A DNA stretch of 64,000 nucleotides from Pardosa pseudoannulata (lineage: Eukaryota; Arthropoda; Arachnida; Araneae; Lycosidae). Location of the stretch: positions 50,132,595 through 50,196,594 of the forward strand of contig CM063510.1 in assembly GCA_032207245.1 (NCBI GenBank). Reading direction: 5' to 3'. How positions within the stretch are numbered: the first letter of the stretch is position 1; every line of letters begins with the position of its first letter. Both the position numbers and the translations under genes were made by a program. The notes below the pieces were generated by a model that saw nothing but the letters and a program-made list of their open reading frames with translations, was not told the origin of the DNA and did no database searches. This document shows positions 13,736 through 24,695 of this stretch, one piece after another.

Positions 13736-15854
13736 AGAAGGTGATACTTCCACTTAAAGGAACGTTTCTTGGTGCAGGTATGATTGCTAGTAGCCATTCG
13801 AATTCGGTTTTAAACATTAGATCCTGATCTCATTACCCCTCATGTACCAGAAAACAAAGAATTCCGAAACGGAACCTTAACTCCCTTTAAATATAATGCT
13901 AGCGTGGTATTAAATTTTCAAGCAGATAGGTAAAAACTAATGATTTAATTATGAAAATTCACTGTTGCCTTGCCTGAATGGCAACATATCATGTGTAAAG
14001 AGGATGTGCGTGTGGAGATTTGGAATGAAATACGTTTTTGAAGAATTAAGGTAATCGACCACGTTGAAATAGCGATTTTCGGGAAAAAACATCGAATAAA
14101 AGGTATTTGTTTATTTTAAAACTAATTACTCCAGCTATCGAAAACAGTTTTCAGTTTGTTTCTAGAGTCATTGTAAGTCATGATACAGCTGTTTAATCAT
14201 CACCGGAATTTTCGGAAAGATAACGGAAGTGAGTAGTTGAAGGGCTTGACTTTGACTGTTATGATGAAAAACGTCGTAAATGGCGAATCATAGCTTCTAA
14301 ATAAATAAATAAATTACTTTAGCATATTTATGAATGTTTATCAAATTGTAAAACATTTAATTTATTCAATAAAGTTTTTAAATTGAATTTCTAAAAAACT
14401 GTGATTTTTCTACACCACTACACCTTAACAGTCATAACTGATAAAATAAATTTTAGAATTTAATTAGAATTTAACTGTATGTTTTTAATGATATTATGTA
14501 TGCATTGACCTCGGGATTATAAATATATTCATTTTAAGATGTGTTATGGGCATTTATGTTACTAACTTCATTATTTTTTTCTTCAATTTTACTCTAAATT
14601 ACTTGATTGGCTATAACTCATTTATACTTTAGAATATTTTCATTATGGATAATCAATGCATACACAATTGATATATGTCTACATTTATTCGAGTAAAAGT
14701 GATATGTTTTGAGTATTTTTTTAGTTAGAAGTATTAGCGTAAAGTAAAAAAAATGCTTGTTTTTTCTCTATTTTTGCCAATTTTTAAGACACTATATATG
14801 TATTTATATTTGTTTTCATATTTTTGTATGTTTTATAATCTATTACTGCAATAACTAAAAAAATATTTAAATAAAAACCTTATTAAAAATTTTAGCTTTG
14901 AACGTGGTCGGTTACCTTAATGCCTATTAAAACAACTAATATTGAATTTGAATGGATGCCATATCATGTGTGAAGGATATGCGAGTGGAAAATTTGGATA
15001 AAAATAATTTTTAAAAGAATTATTATTTCTCTTTAAAATGTTAACATTATCTAAATCAGTACACTTTGCTAGCAGTACAAATAAAACTACAAACACCAAT
15101 TTATTGGTAGCAACATAACGTTTCAAGCAGATAGATTAAAAGTAAATAAATAACTTTAGAAATCCACTGTCACTTGAACGATGACATAAGCCTAACTATT
15201 GTCCTTTTCTGAATTGTCAAACACTAAATAAAGGAAACAAAGCAATAACTCCAAAAAGTAAATTTTCTTCGACTCCCTTTAAGAACATTTCCGTCGTCAT
15301 ACAATGAGTTATCTAAACGACTTTTAAAACTCCTTCCGGACTGCTTTAACTTTGTCGATCACAGTAATGAGGTAACACACAGAGAAATGGAAAAACATAT
15401 TAGATTTTGAAACGGAAATAAATAGAGTAGAGTGTAGATACGGTACGCTCAAATGAAATTTATCTGCGTCGTTGCTTAGAACAGAAAACAATTCTTGTGA
15501 TTCACATAGGACAACAGGAAGAAGTGGATTATCTGCCTCTTGTAAATAAATAACTTTAGTAATTAAGATGTTAAAAGAATCACTCGTGTATTAGTAATTG
15601 AAAAATATTACACCCATTTCGATAAAATGAAGAGAAATTTGATAAGGTTTCAAATCTTTTATTCCTCATTTAATAACAAGAATAAATTTTAAAACCATTT
15701 AAAGCAGTACGACTGTGGAAAAGGGCTAAATTTGACATTTGAGTGGTTAAGTATGATGTCATTAGAATCTGTCCTAGACGTATTGTTACTTTCTAGTGCG
15801 ATATAAACCCTAAGATTGTTAGGGAATAAAAAAACATGGATCAACTTTAAATAA
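13736..15854. other. AT-rich stretch, nothing recognised
   Basis: AACAGTTTTCAG-type words and the phrases GACCACGTTGAAATAG (about 14057) and AACGTGGTCGGTTACC (about 14899) are roughly inverted, but too short and far apart to call. No gene found. Confidence 0.4.
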
Positions 15855-16020
15855 AATCTTTAAAGTTTTAAAGGTGATGTGACAACTGGACCATGTGGGC
15901 CAAGCCCTTCAATCCAGAGGCTTCTATCAGTAAGCACAAAAATGACAACGAGCGAAAACTGAACATATAAAATAGCAAAGAGATAGAAGTGGGGATTCGT
16001 GAATTCATAACACAATCAGG
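15855..16020. repeat. Duplicated segment R3, copy 1
   Basis: Matches 19485-19650 nearly word for word: CTTTAAAG, GTGATG, CAACTGGA, GTGGGC, CCCTTCAATC, TATCAGTAAGCACAAAA, ACAACGAGCG, GAGATA, GTTCATAACACAA. Copy 1 abuts the transposase relic at 16050-16936, so R3 is probably the left flank of that transposon, and copy 2 a stand-alone left-end fragment. Confidence 0.75.
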
Positions 16021-16049
16021 TTTAGTCAGGCAGAGGATGAAAACCTCTA

Positions 16050-16936
16050 CCACAGGATGCAATCGAAGCAGTTGCCACGGCGATTGTCGACAGAGGACCA
16101 GACAATATTACTGCCACCTCTAGGGCTCGTGAAGTAGCTCGGAATATGGATATGCCTTACAGTACAGTATAGAAAATCTTACGAAAGATTACCAACTTTT
16201 TTCCGTACTAGATAAGCCGTGTACAGGAGTTACTGCACCCCGACAATGATAAGCGATTAACTTTTGCTCTCACCATTTTTGCTAGAATGGAGGTGGATGA
16301 TGCTTGGCCGTGGAAAATCTTATAGGGAGACGAGGCCCGTTTTACCTGAATGGAACTGTGAATACCCAGAACTGCCGAATTTGAGATGACAAATCGCCAC
16401 ATGTAGGCACAGCAATTCCCTTACATTCACCAAAGGTAACTGTTTGGTGGGGGTTCACAGCGGAATTTATCGCAGGTCCATTCTTCTATGAGAACATTAC
16501 CCTGACAGGACCGGAAACCTGTTCTGTACCGCCACATGTTGAACAGCTTTGTCATTCCGGCACTTCAGCTAAGACAATACCTGCAGGAAATCATTTTCAT
16601 GTAAGATGGAGCTCCTCCACACGTTGCTGTACGGGTGCAACAGCTTCTACGACAGAAATTCACAACAGAATGAGTCATTAGCCGCTACTTTTCAACTGTA
16701 TATCCACCTCGGTCTCATGATCTTACCCCATGCGATTTATGGCTATGCGGTTACCTTAAGTCCAAGGTCTATTAAGGAGTGGTCCAGGACCTGGCTACGT
16801 TGAACGATAACATATCACGGACTGTACGGGAGATCCCTGCAGACTTGTTACTTTCTGCTGTTGTTCATACTGTGCACAGAATGCAATATGTGGTCCACAA
16901 CAACGGCAGCCACATTGAACCTCATTTAAATGCAAA
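16050..16936 (+). pseudogene. IS630-Tc1-mariner-type transposase relic
   Basis: Conceptual translation gives a nearly full-length transposase of the Tc3/mariner-like group common in spiders. In order: an N-terminal helix-turn-helix part (AREVARNMDMPYSTV, about 16122-16166), MEVDDAWPWKIL, DEARF carrying the first catalytic Asp (about 16330), VNTQNCRI, VTVWWGF, VIPALQLRQYLQEIIFM, DGAPPHVAVRVQQLLRQKF carrying the second Asp (about 16609), PPRSHDLTPCDLWLCGYLKS carrying the third (about 16710-16755), and a C-terminus near NGSHIEPHL. The three acidic positions survive, but there are several in-frame stops and at least two frameshifts (about 16340 and 16525), so it cannot make transposase. R3 upstream is probably part of the same element. 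Terminal inverted repeats were not identified. Confidence 0.85.
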
Positions 16937-17184
16937 ATAAATGATAATTTCCGTATTGATTTGCATTTGTTAGCACTCTATTTTCTATTACACAGCGCCA
17001 AATATTCCCTTAGCGGTGACTTTTGGAACTAATTTATTTTCGCGAAATTCTTCGTCCCCCGTCTTGTTTAATCTTCCTACAAAATGTGGCGTTATTCTCG
17101 CAAATAGATCGCGCTACAGAACACTGTGAGCACTGTCAGTTTAATTATAGCCACCTGGTATATATATATATATGAGATTTTGGG

Positions 17185-17700
17185 TTTCCTATTTGTGTGA
17201 GGCCAAAGTACTTCATTGTCTCAAACTTACTGCTTGGACTGGCCTTTTTTTTATTGGCGAAGCGATCACTAATGCAAGTTACCATGCAATTTTACAACAT
17301 TTCTTCGACACACATTGAGAGTTTGAGGATCCATCAGACATTGAGTGGTTCATATAAGATGTTGACCGACCACCTCGCACCGAACAGATCTTTTCCTTTC
17401 TGCATGAATACTTTAGGAAAGAGTCATTGCGTTTGATTATTCCAAATGTAAGGCCGCAGTTATCGATTGGCCTCCATATTCTCCAGATCTCCCTATTTGT
17501 AACTACTTTTTGTGGGGTACATTGAAAGGCATTGTCTAAAGGAATAATCCCACTACTTTAGACGAGCTTGAACTGTGAAGCCACTGATTCCATTTCGTTT
17601 CAGACACTCTAGGATGTGATGGCAAATCTTGTTGAACGTTTACGTTATCTTTATAGCTTGAACGGTGGTCATTTTGAATACATTGTAATGTAATTACATT
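17185..17700 (+). pseudogene. Second IS630-Tc1-mariner-type transposase relic (C-terminal half)
   Basis: Different subfamily from the relic just upstream. Pieces in shifting frames: GLFFIGEAITNASYHAILQH (about 17238-17297), a decayed QDGAPPH region near 17360, FLHEYFRKESLRLIIPNV (about 17400-17450), DWPPYSPDLPICNYFLWGTL carrying the third catalytic Asp (about 17467-17526), and the C-terminal signature VERLRYLYSLNGGHFEYI (about 17632-17684). Multiple stops and frameshifts make it dead. The N-terminal half is absent, and a (TA)8 tract at 17159 marks the break. Confidence 0.8.
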
Positions 17701-17967
17701 GACTGCTTGTCACTGACGATTTCAGTTATCCCTGCTTATTTATGGAGGTTTATTTATTATCTGGAATATGCAGCGCCATCTATTGACAACTTTTTAACTA
17801 TATTTTCAAATATAAATATAAAATTCTTACAGCCTTCACAATCAACTTCTTCTATCAACCTTTGTTTCCATATTATTTAGTTTTAAAGTAGGAGACACCT
17901 TTTTGAAAACCCTGTATACATACATATATGCATATCTATATACATATATAAAAATAAACATACACAC

Positions 17968-17971
<4 letters not shown>

Positions 17972-18015
<44 letters not shown>
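17972..18015. repeat. (TA)n microsatellite
   Basis: Uninterrupted TA repeat of about 22 units, preceded by impure ACATATA/TACACACA sequence from 17920. Confidence 0.95.
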
Positions 18016-18018
<3 letters not shown>

Positions 18019-19076
18019 GTTTTATATTATGAAAATTATATAGAAATAAAATAGTGTGCTATCCCGTGCCTACTAATCCTATCTCCCATTTCAGGGTACT
18101 AATACATTTTTTCGTATTGTTTTTCGTTACAGACAGCAAGACAAAAACCAGCCCTCACCAATTTCTTCCTTATGGACCTCTGACGGCTGTCATCTTCAAA
18201 ATTACTCCATTTCAACATTTTAAATTTTTGTTAAAGATACCATCTTAATTACTTATTACCTTTAGTGTACCTGCAATTAGTCCGTCTGGTCAAGGAGCCC
18301 TCTAACGGTCTGTTTAAATAGAGGAGGGCATCCCATGTCTTGCGACTCCGAAAAAAATTACACCGTTCAAAGAGGATCCGGCGCTACCGACACTCTTCGT
18401 TCTATTTCATTTTTTTTTCTTGTGTTCAAAGTATTTAAAAGGTAATTGTATAAGCGGTAGAATGTGAAACTTTGCGCTGGTACATGTTTAACAAAACACG
18501 AAAGACTCTATCTTATAAACTTCGTTAAATTATCTACAACAACAAAAAGTTATTTTCAATTGCCCCCCCCCCCCGAAAAAAACATGGATGAAATGGTCGT
18601 TTATCAAGAGGAATTGATTTCAATTTTCCTTTAATTTTGCTACCAGACACTTAAGTAAAAGCACAACTGGTAAACAAGGACATATGTGTTGCTTTATGTA
18701 ACTTATCCTTTTAAAAATTCAAAACTTTTGTAGAATAATTTGGCTAACTTTCTTCAAACCACAGCGATCGTGATAGCATACGGCAAAATATTTTGGCGTA
18801 GAACTAGGCATAAGGGAGAATTTGTGAATTTGCCATTGATTAAAAAAAAAGGATAAAGGATTCCATCTTATAAAATATATTGAAAGGCAATATTTCTAAT
18901 TATTGATACTGCTGATTTTATTATTATTTTTTAAGTTTTAATATGTTTAAACTTTTTTCAAACATATGAGGGCGCTATTTTATCAGTCAACAACATTTAC
19001 TTACCAAGGATTCCCTCTTTCCCGTCTTAAACGAATATTAAATTAGCTAAAAATAAAATAAATGGTTAGCCCGCTG
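18016..19076. other. Stretch without recognised feature
   Basis: No gene found. A C-run of about 14 bases starts near 18564. The only open frame of note (18054-18248, 64 codons) has no recognised domain. Confidence 0.45.
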
Positions 19077-19215
19077 TTAGGCCACGCCCATTTTGGTCTC
19101 TCACCAGTTATCGCATAAAACTATTTTTCAGCTAATGAATCGAGATTTCATTAGGAATAAAATAGTATTTGAGATAGGCTGTTGGTAGAGTTAATACAAA
19201 ATGGGCGTGGCTTAA
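19077..19215. mobile_element. Foldback MITE, 139 bp
   Basis: Ends are a nearly perfect inverted repeat: TTAGGCCACGCCCATTTTGG at 19077-19096 and CAAAATGGGCGTGGCTTAA at 19197-19215 (18 of 19 positions). The interior is also self-complementary, with CTATTTTTCAGCTAATGAA answered by TTTCATTAGGAATAAAATAG, so the whole unit can fold into one long hairpin. TTA at the left and TTAA at the right suggest a TTA or TA target site. It does not code for protein. A one-sided match, TTAGGCCACGCC, occurs at 44117. Confidence 0.85.
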
Positions 19216-19484
19216 AATCGTCCGTGTAAATTAGCTTCGAAATATTTGTCCCAAAATAAGTGTTACATTTGTGTTAAGTAAAAAAAAATGAGAAGGAAAT
19301 ACCAAATTGTGAGAATTTTAATCTTAAATGTAACATTTTTTGTTGACATTTGCAATATATTATGCTCTTTATTACTCACTTGCATCTTTGTGGCATTTTA
19401 TAAATTATTACTGATAATTACAATTATTTTTTATTAGGTCGATTCACATTACTTCTGATTTCCAGAAATGAATTAACATTTCTT

Positions 19485-19650
19485 CTTTAAAGGCTTTAAA
19501 AGTGATGGAGCAACTGGAGTCTGTGGGCTCACCCCTTCAATCTAGAAAATTTTATCAGTAAGCACAAAAGTAACAACGAGCGGAAAAATAAACAACTAAA
19601 TGAAAAAATAAGAGATAAAAGGGTGGTTTCATGAGTTCATAACACAAAAA
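19485..19650. repeat. Duplicated segment R3, copy 2
   Basis: Second copy of the segment described at 15855-16020, same orientation, without the transposase that follows copy 1. It ends near AACACAAAAATCTAAAG. Confidence 0.75.
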
Positions 19651-19758
19651 TCTAAAGAATAGAGATTTTAGGGTTAGAAAACAGAAAATGTTTTTGTGGC
19701 CAGGGACGTCCGTACAAATATACATGAATTTAACAGAGTTAAAATAATAAAAATAATA

Positions 19759-21021
19759 TTAGGTAGGGGGAAAAGAAATCCATTATTTTTGATTAAAATT
19801 AAAGGCATTATTTAACATGTTTCGGAATGCCCGATTTGGGTCAAATATATACCATTTTGTTGCCATTTTAAAGGTAGCTTCATAATTCCTCTTTCATAGA
19901 CGTCTTGGTCCTTATTGGCGAAACTCTAGTAATGGATTTTCACAATCTTCTCTTGATCCCAATTTCTTATCACTCAGGAAGTTTTGAATGTCGAGATAAA
20001 GGTGGCAATCCCTTGATGCCAGGTCCGAACTATATGGTGGATTCATTAAAACCTCCCAACCAAGCTCCCTGAGTTTCTGGCGAGTCACTACAGTCGTGTA
20101 TGTCCTGGCGTTGTTCTGATGGAACACAGCACCTCTTATGTTGTTCAATTCTGGCTGTTTCTTGTCAATCGCTAGCTACCAGTTGTTGACAACAGAGATC
20201 TGAACATAGTGTTTAGCCATGCTGAAGCAACTCATAATAATTGATTCCTTTCTATTCCCACCATATACACAGTAAAACCTTCCTATCCTTTAGTCCTGGT
20301 TTGGACACCTTTTGAGATGCTTCACCGCGCTTTAACCATCGTTTTCGCAAACTATTGTCGTATTTGACCCATTTCTCATTCCCAATCACCATCCGTTTAA
20401 GAAATAGGTCGATTTCATTCCGTTTATCCAAGGCTTCGAGGACAGAAATTCGATCCGTCAAGTTTTTATGGTGTTAATTGGTGTGACACCCACACATCGA
20501 GCTTCTTTTTGAATCCAACTTTTCACAAATGGTTTAAAATTGGTTTATGGTCAATCTTTAGCTCCTGGACGATGCTACGACTACTAACATGCTGGTCAAC
20601 TTTGATTATTTCTGTGATTTTAACGACATTTTCGACGACGGGCCTGCCCGTGCGAAGTGCATCTTTAACATAAAAAATGCCTGAACGGAATCGACGAAAC
20701 CAAAATTACACATAATTAGCTATTACAGTATTGGCACCATAAACACCATTGACAATTTCAGCCGCCTGTCTTGCATTTTCGCTTTTATCAAAGAAAAACT
20801 GTAAAATGTACCGAATTTTCTCTTTGTTGTTTTCCATTTTTAACACTCTGTAAATTACAACTGAATGGACCAAACAAAAAAACAGTAAAAAACAATTTTT
20901 AATGTGAAATGTCACCTTGACAACGAGCATAAATTTGAAATTGTTTGATCGATACTTTACAAGATTTCGATCACTACAGTCATCTACCGAAAAAAGTAAT
21001 GGATTTTTTCCCCCAACCTAA
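19759..21021 (-). mobile_element. mariner element with both terminal inverted repeats, inactive
   Basis: Left end TTAGGTAGGGGGAAAAGAAA (19759-19778) and right end, reversed, TTAGGTTGGGGGAAAAAATC (from 21021 down) agree over about 30 bases, continuing through TCCATTA. Left flank is TA, the expected mariner target; the right flank reads TG, one change away. The 1263-bp span fits the usual mariner size of about 1.3 kb. It encloses the minus-strand transposase relic. Confidence 0.9.
19800..20837 (-). pseudogene. mariner transposase relic (DD34D type)
   Basis: The start is taken at ATG 20835-20837, where the translation begins MENNKEKIRYILQFFFDKSE, the family's N-terminal helix-turn-helix. Later blocks: GNEKWVKYDNSLRKRWLKRG with KPGLKDRKVLLCIWWE (about 20254-20390), VFHQNNARTYTTVVTRQKL (about 20070-20125), PPYSSDLASRDCHLYL (about 19990-20040) and a C-terminal RGIMKLPLKWQQ piece near 19860-19900. 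The family reads GDEKW and HQDNAR at catalytic positions one and two; here both Asp are Asn, each one G-to-A change. The third Asp (SRD) remains, with 34 residues between positions two and three. Frameshifts also split the frame, so it is dead. Confidence 0.9.
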
Positions 21022-21482
21022 TGTTATGTTGAAAGACTAAAAGTTAATTTTAAAAATGCCAAAACAACTTCAAAAATAAAAATTTATAAGAAAAAACATA
21101 AAAAATGAATTTAATAAAACATTTAGAAAAATACGACATTGCCGGGCACAGTACCGTGAACCTGAGTGTTACGAGGATTTAATAAGAAGACACTCTACCG
21201 AATGTGCCATGCCTACACAGGGTAAGAAGACTTTACAGTAAATTTAAAAGTAGTGTAAAATAGTCCTGTCATTTAAATAATACGCTCCTTCCTCGCCAAG
21301 TCGGAGAAAAGCATTGAAAATTTTGGTCTCATTGCGGAGTTCGGGAAAGATACTATAAATGATGTATGATCAGTTTTAAATGTTTTTAAGCTTTTTTCTT
21401 GGATTTTTCATATATTTTATAACTTTTTTTCTGAGATTTTTTTTCAATTTTTATATAAGACAACACACAAAAATTAAGGATC

Positions 21483-23235
21483 TTTGGCTAGAAAGGCAAA
21501 GGCCTTCTTCTATTGCTAGCATCAGTGGAGTCGTAATTGACAAGATTGTTAATTAAGTCATTATTTAAATTTTTATGAAATTTAGTGGAAAGATTGCAGA
21601 TAAATTTTGGAATAGAAAGAAGACCAAGTTCCTCATGAATTTCATCATTTCTAAAAAACCAAAGAGCGTTAATAATTTCTCTTAGAATTAAATTTTGAAT
21701 AACAGTTAAAATTTTAATATTAGAATCTGCTGCATACGACCACACTGGTGCTGCATAGGTAAAAATGGGACGTAAAGTGTAAACGAGCAGCTTATTTTGA
21801 GTATTCATTTTGCTACAGTGAGAAATTAAGGGATAGAGAGCTCGCTTAGCGTTTCTATATTTATCTTTGACTGAGTTAAAATGATGTTTACAAGTTAAAT
21901 TCTATTTATTTGTTTTTGATTTTTTTTCAAAATTCTTTCAAAATTGTGTTATTATATTGGGTTTTTCTTCTTATCTGGCGCAGTTTGTCCCAAGATGAAT
22001 TAGCGCCACTAAATTTCAACCAACCAAACAAGTTAAATTCTTATCTAAAGTTACACCTAAATATTTGATAGTATCCGACCAGGGAATACGAGTGTTATTG
22101 ATATAAATGTTGTAATTAATTTAAGACGTTCTCTGTTTGGCTGTAAACATAACGAGTTCGAATTTAAAAGTGTTAATCCTAATTTTCTATCTGTAGAGCC
22201 ATTCAGTAATTTTGATTAGGTGTTTATTGACGGCAGTCATGGCAAAATTATAATTTTTATTAGATGAAAAGAATAGCATAAATTGCGAGTTCTGTGGAAG
22301 GATATCGTTACAGGAATATCGTTTGTGTAAATATTAAATAAAGTAGGGCCGAGAAGGGATCCCTGTGGAACGCAGTTAAAGATAGGAAATTTAGAAGAGA
22401 AGGAATTCTAAATTTTAGCCTGAAAAGTACGATCAGTTAAATAAGAATAGAGAAGTTTAATTAAATGATTCGTAAAATTATAGTTAACTAGTTTATGAAT
22501 GAGAGCATCGATTCAGATTTTATCGTAAGCACGAGCAATATCAAGAAAAACGGGAGTGGAGAATTTATTAAGTTTATTTTTGGCCAGGAGCTCCGTAATA
22601 CAGTAGATTTGATTCTTGCGAAAAGCAAGCTGGTATGAAATTGTAATATTATTTTGATGAATAGGATTATTTACTTCAGCAACAATGAATTTCTCAGGAA
22701 TTTTGATAATGGTATTTAAAAGACTAATTGGACGATAGTTATCTGGAGAGAAATAATCCTTTTTTAGATTTTGAAATAGGGACTACAATAGAATATTTCC
22801 AGCATTTAGGGAAGTGACAAAAATTAAAAAAAATGCTATCGAAAACTGTGTAGAGATTATAAACGTATTGAATTGGGAGATGATTTAGTGCAGTATAAGT
22901 GATGTTATCTTCTCCAGGGATATACATTTAGCCAGAATTTTAATAATTTTGATGAGGGTAGCCGAATCGATACAGACGGAAGTGTTAGGCGAGTTAAAAT
23001 TTTGAATAGCAGTGACAGAATTATGAAAATCATTGGTCATGTTTTCGATAGAACATGGGTTTGGTGTAAAATTTTGAGCTAACGTGCTGCCAATTAAATT
23101 ACATTTTTCTTGAGCTGTGTAAAAAATAGTATTTAAATTTTGATCCTTTACGAAGAATAAGAGAAATAGAACTCTTGAAGTGCCTGGCGACTTTCCAGAT
23201 GGAATCGTTAGTAGTGTCTATAGAAGTTAAAAGAG
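21483..23235 (-). pseudogene. Non-LTR retrotransposon (jockey-like) reverse transcriptase relic
   Basis: Minus-strand pieces occur in the order of a jockey-type ORF2. They are DSIWKVARHFKSS (about 23160-23205), a region ending LAQNFTPNP (about 23070), PGEDNITYTALNHLPIQYV (about 22863-22915), FPKCWKYSIVVPISK (about 22770-22815), the strongly conserved PQGSLLGPTLFNIYTNDIP (about 22308-22364), and the C-terminal part LRPIFTYAAPVWSYAADSNI (about 21710-21775) through NALWFFRNDEIHEELGL to NRRRPLPF at 21488. At the active site ELAIYA is followed by I-L-F and a frame change: the two Asp of YxDD are gone. The N-terminal endonuclease is missing (5' truncation, usual for LINEs). Stops, frameshifts and the nested 21904-22027 insert confirm it is inactive. 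Confidence 0.88.
21904..22027 (-). mobile_element. 124-bp SINE-like insertion nested in the LINE relic
   Basis: A perfect 14-bp direct repeat, ACAAGTTAAATTCT, stands at 21890-21903 and 22028-22041 and brackets sequence foreign to the reverse transcriptase frame. Read on the minus strand it begins GGTTGGTTGAAATTTAGTGG, includes CGCCAGATAAGAAG and ends in an A/T-rich tail, as a short retroposed element would. No A or B box is seen, so either it is a truncated SINE or a family without a tRNA head. It postdates the LINE insertion. Confidence 0.8.
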
Positions 23236-23676
23236 TATTCACTGAGTATTAGAAAAAGCTGTATTGAAGAGTTGTCTGGGGCACCTTGGCCGAAGACCTT
23301 ATTCCCTGTTGCAAGTTATGAATTCATTACCAAGTGTCCAGTCATTAAGATAAAATACAATAAATACAAAAATGCAGGTCTTCAAGATGAGACGGGAAAT
23401 ATTGCTAGGCCCTTAACAAGTTAAATAATTAAGATGAATAAATTTAAAAAGAATAAAAGAAAGTTTAAGGAAAGCAAAGAATTTTTTTTATTAATAAAAT
23501 ACTGTACAAGACAGTAGGGATAAAAGGGAATGGTGAAGAGATATAAGTTAATTAGAAATTATATATAAAAAACAAGTGATAAATTTAAAGTTAAAAATTA
23601 AGTTCAGGTGGTAGAATTGATGGCGAGAAAAGCTCAGAGCAGGTTCTGTGACGCCATCTATTGGATGGCCTCAGTG
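23236..23676. other. Spacer without recognised feature
   Basis: AT-rich sequence between the LINE relic and the next SINE. GTTGTCTGGGGCACCTTGGC near 23270 is a less AT-rich patch of unknown origin. Confidence 0.4.
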
Positions 23677-23795
23677 TTTGGTTTGGTTTGGAGCTCTACG
23701 GTCTACTGTTTTGCACACGAGGGCTAATGAGACCGGGACCTACAGTTTAAAGCCGATTCCGAACGGCTACAACATCCATGCCAGCAGCGGGATAC
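23677..23795 (-). mobile_element. SINE family A, head-truncated
   Basis: Plus-strand words: GTTTGGTTTGGTTTGGAGC (tail), TCTACGGTCTACTG, TTGCACACGAGGGCTAATGA, GACCGGGACCTACAG, AAAGCCGATTCCGAACGGCT, then CATGCCAGCAGCGGGATACG. It stops inside the B box (GGGATACGA where other copies have GGGATTCGA), so the A-box half is absent. Body sequence is the closest of all copies to that at 3065. Confidence 0.88.
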
Positions 23796-24204
23796 GATCG
23801 GGTAGTGTAATGGGGAGAGTTAAGAAGGGAGTTGAATACCTAACAGTTTAAGGAATCATGGCTGATCTCGGTCGCTTGCAATGATTATCGTTCGAACTGT
23901 AGTTGTAGTTTCTCGGGGCTTCTTAGTTGAACGCTGGATCCCCGTCGTGAGACTGATTAGATCATTCAGGGTGATTATCAGGATTTGCAGTTACAATAAA
24001 GGTTATACAATAATGAAAATTAAATTACATTAAGGTGAAAAACAATTTGGCCCTAGATAGCAATATAAAATAGTAAAGTGGTAAAGTAATAAAGTCATCA
24101 ATAAAGAGTAGGAAGTTTAAAAAGGATAGAGCATTTTTATGCAGATGCAAGCATCAATTTTATAAAATTTTAATAATTTTTTAGGTTTTTTTTATTTTAT
24201 ATAT

Positions 24205-24206
<2 letters not shown>

Positions 24207-24284
<78 letters not shown>

Positions 24285-24293
24285 ATATATAAT

Positions 24294-24331
<38 letters not shown>

Positions 24332-24438
24332 TAAAATAAAAAAAAAGGAGGATGTTGAACATGATAGCGGAAGGAAGAATGAAGAATGAAATATATATAA
24401 GAAACATATATATTTATATATATATATATATATACATA
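24207..24438. repeat. Compound (AC)n-(TA)n microsatellite
   Basis: (AC) repeat at 24207-24240 runs directly into TA repeats at 24241-24281, 24296-24328 and, after an A-rich interruption with a unique 60-base piece, 24407-24435. Open frames here encode only Tyr-Ile or Val-Cys repeats and are not genes. Confidence 0.95.
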
Positions 24439-24446
24439 TAAGAATA

Positions 24447-24580
24447 AAACATTTAATTTTACTGGTGATCATTAGATTTCACATTTACTTTTGAGCTAAT
24501 GTAATAAACCGCAGTAGTTCAGTCGGCAGTGACTTCTGTCTTAAAGTCAGCGGATTGCCCATGTTCGAAGATCGAAGTCA
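24447..24580 (+). repeat. tRNA-like repeat R5, copy 1
   Basis: GCAGTAGTTCAGTCGGCAGT (from 24511) contains a good A box, TAGTTCAGTCGG, and is followed by an anticodon-arm-like ACTTCTGTCTTAAAGTCAGC and a B-box-like TGTTCGAAGATCGAA. Upstream sequence (TTTAATTTTACTGGTGATCA) is shared with 25108 and 25793, so this is a repeat family and not a single tRNA gene. The D and T arms do not pair well, so it is not a functional tRNA. Probably a tRNA-derived SINE distinct from family A. Confidence 0.6.
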
Positions 24581-24646
24581 CATATATCGCACTTTAACAA
24601 CATTAAAGATATATCGAGAATTTACTGTATCTATCTATAAATTTTA

Positions 24647-24652
<6 letters not shown>

Positions 24653-24693
<41 letters not shown>
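24653..24693. repeat. (TA)n microsatellite
   Basis: Pure TA repeat of about 20 units. Confidence 0.95.

Positions 24694-24695
<2 letters not shown>

Noticed and set aside
24197..24472. Open frames of 67-91 codons over the (AC)n-(TA)n tract
   Set aside because: They translate simple repeats into Tyr-Ile and Cys-Val strings; such frames are open because the repeat contains no stop, not because of coding.
24511..24577. A functional tRNA gene
   Set aside because: The A box is good but the D and T arms do not pair and the acceptor stem is absent; upstream sequence is repeated elsewhere, pointing to a SINE-like repeat.
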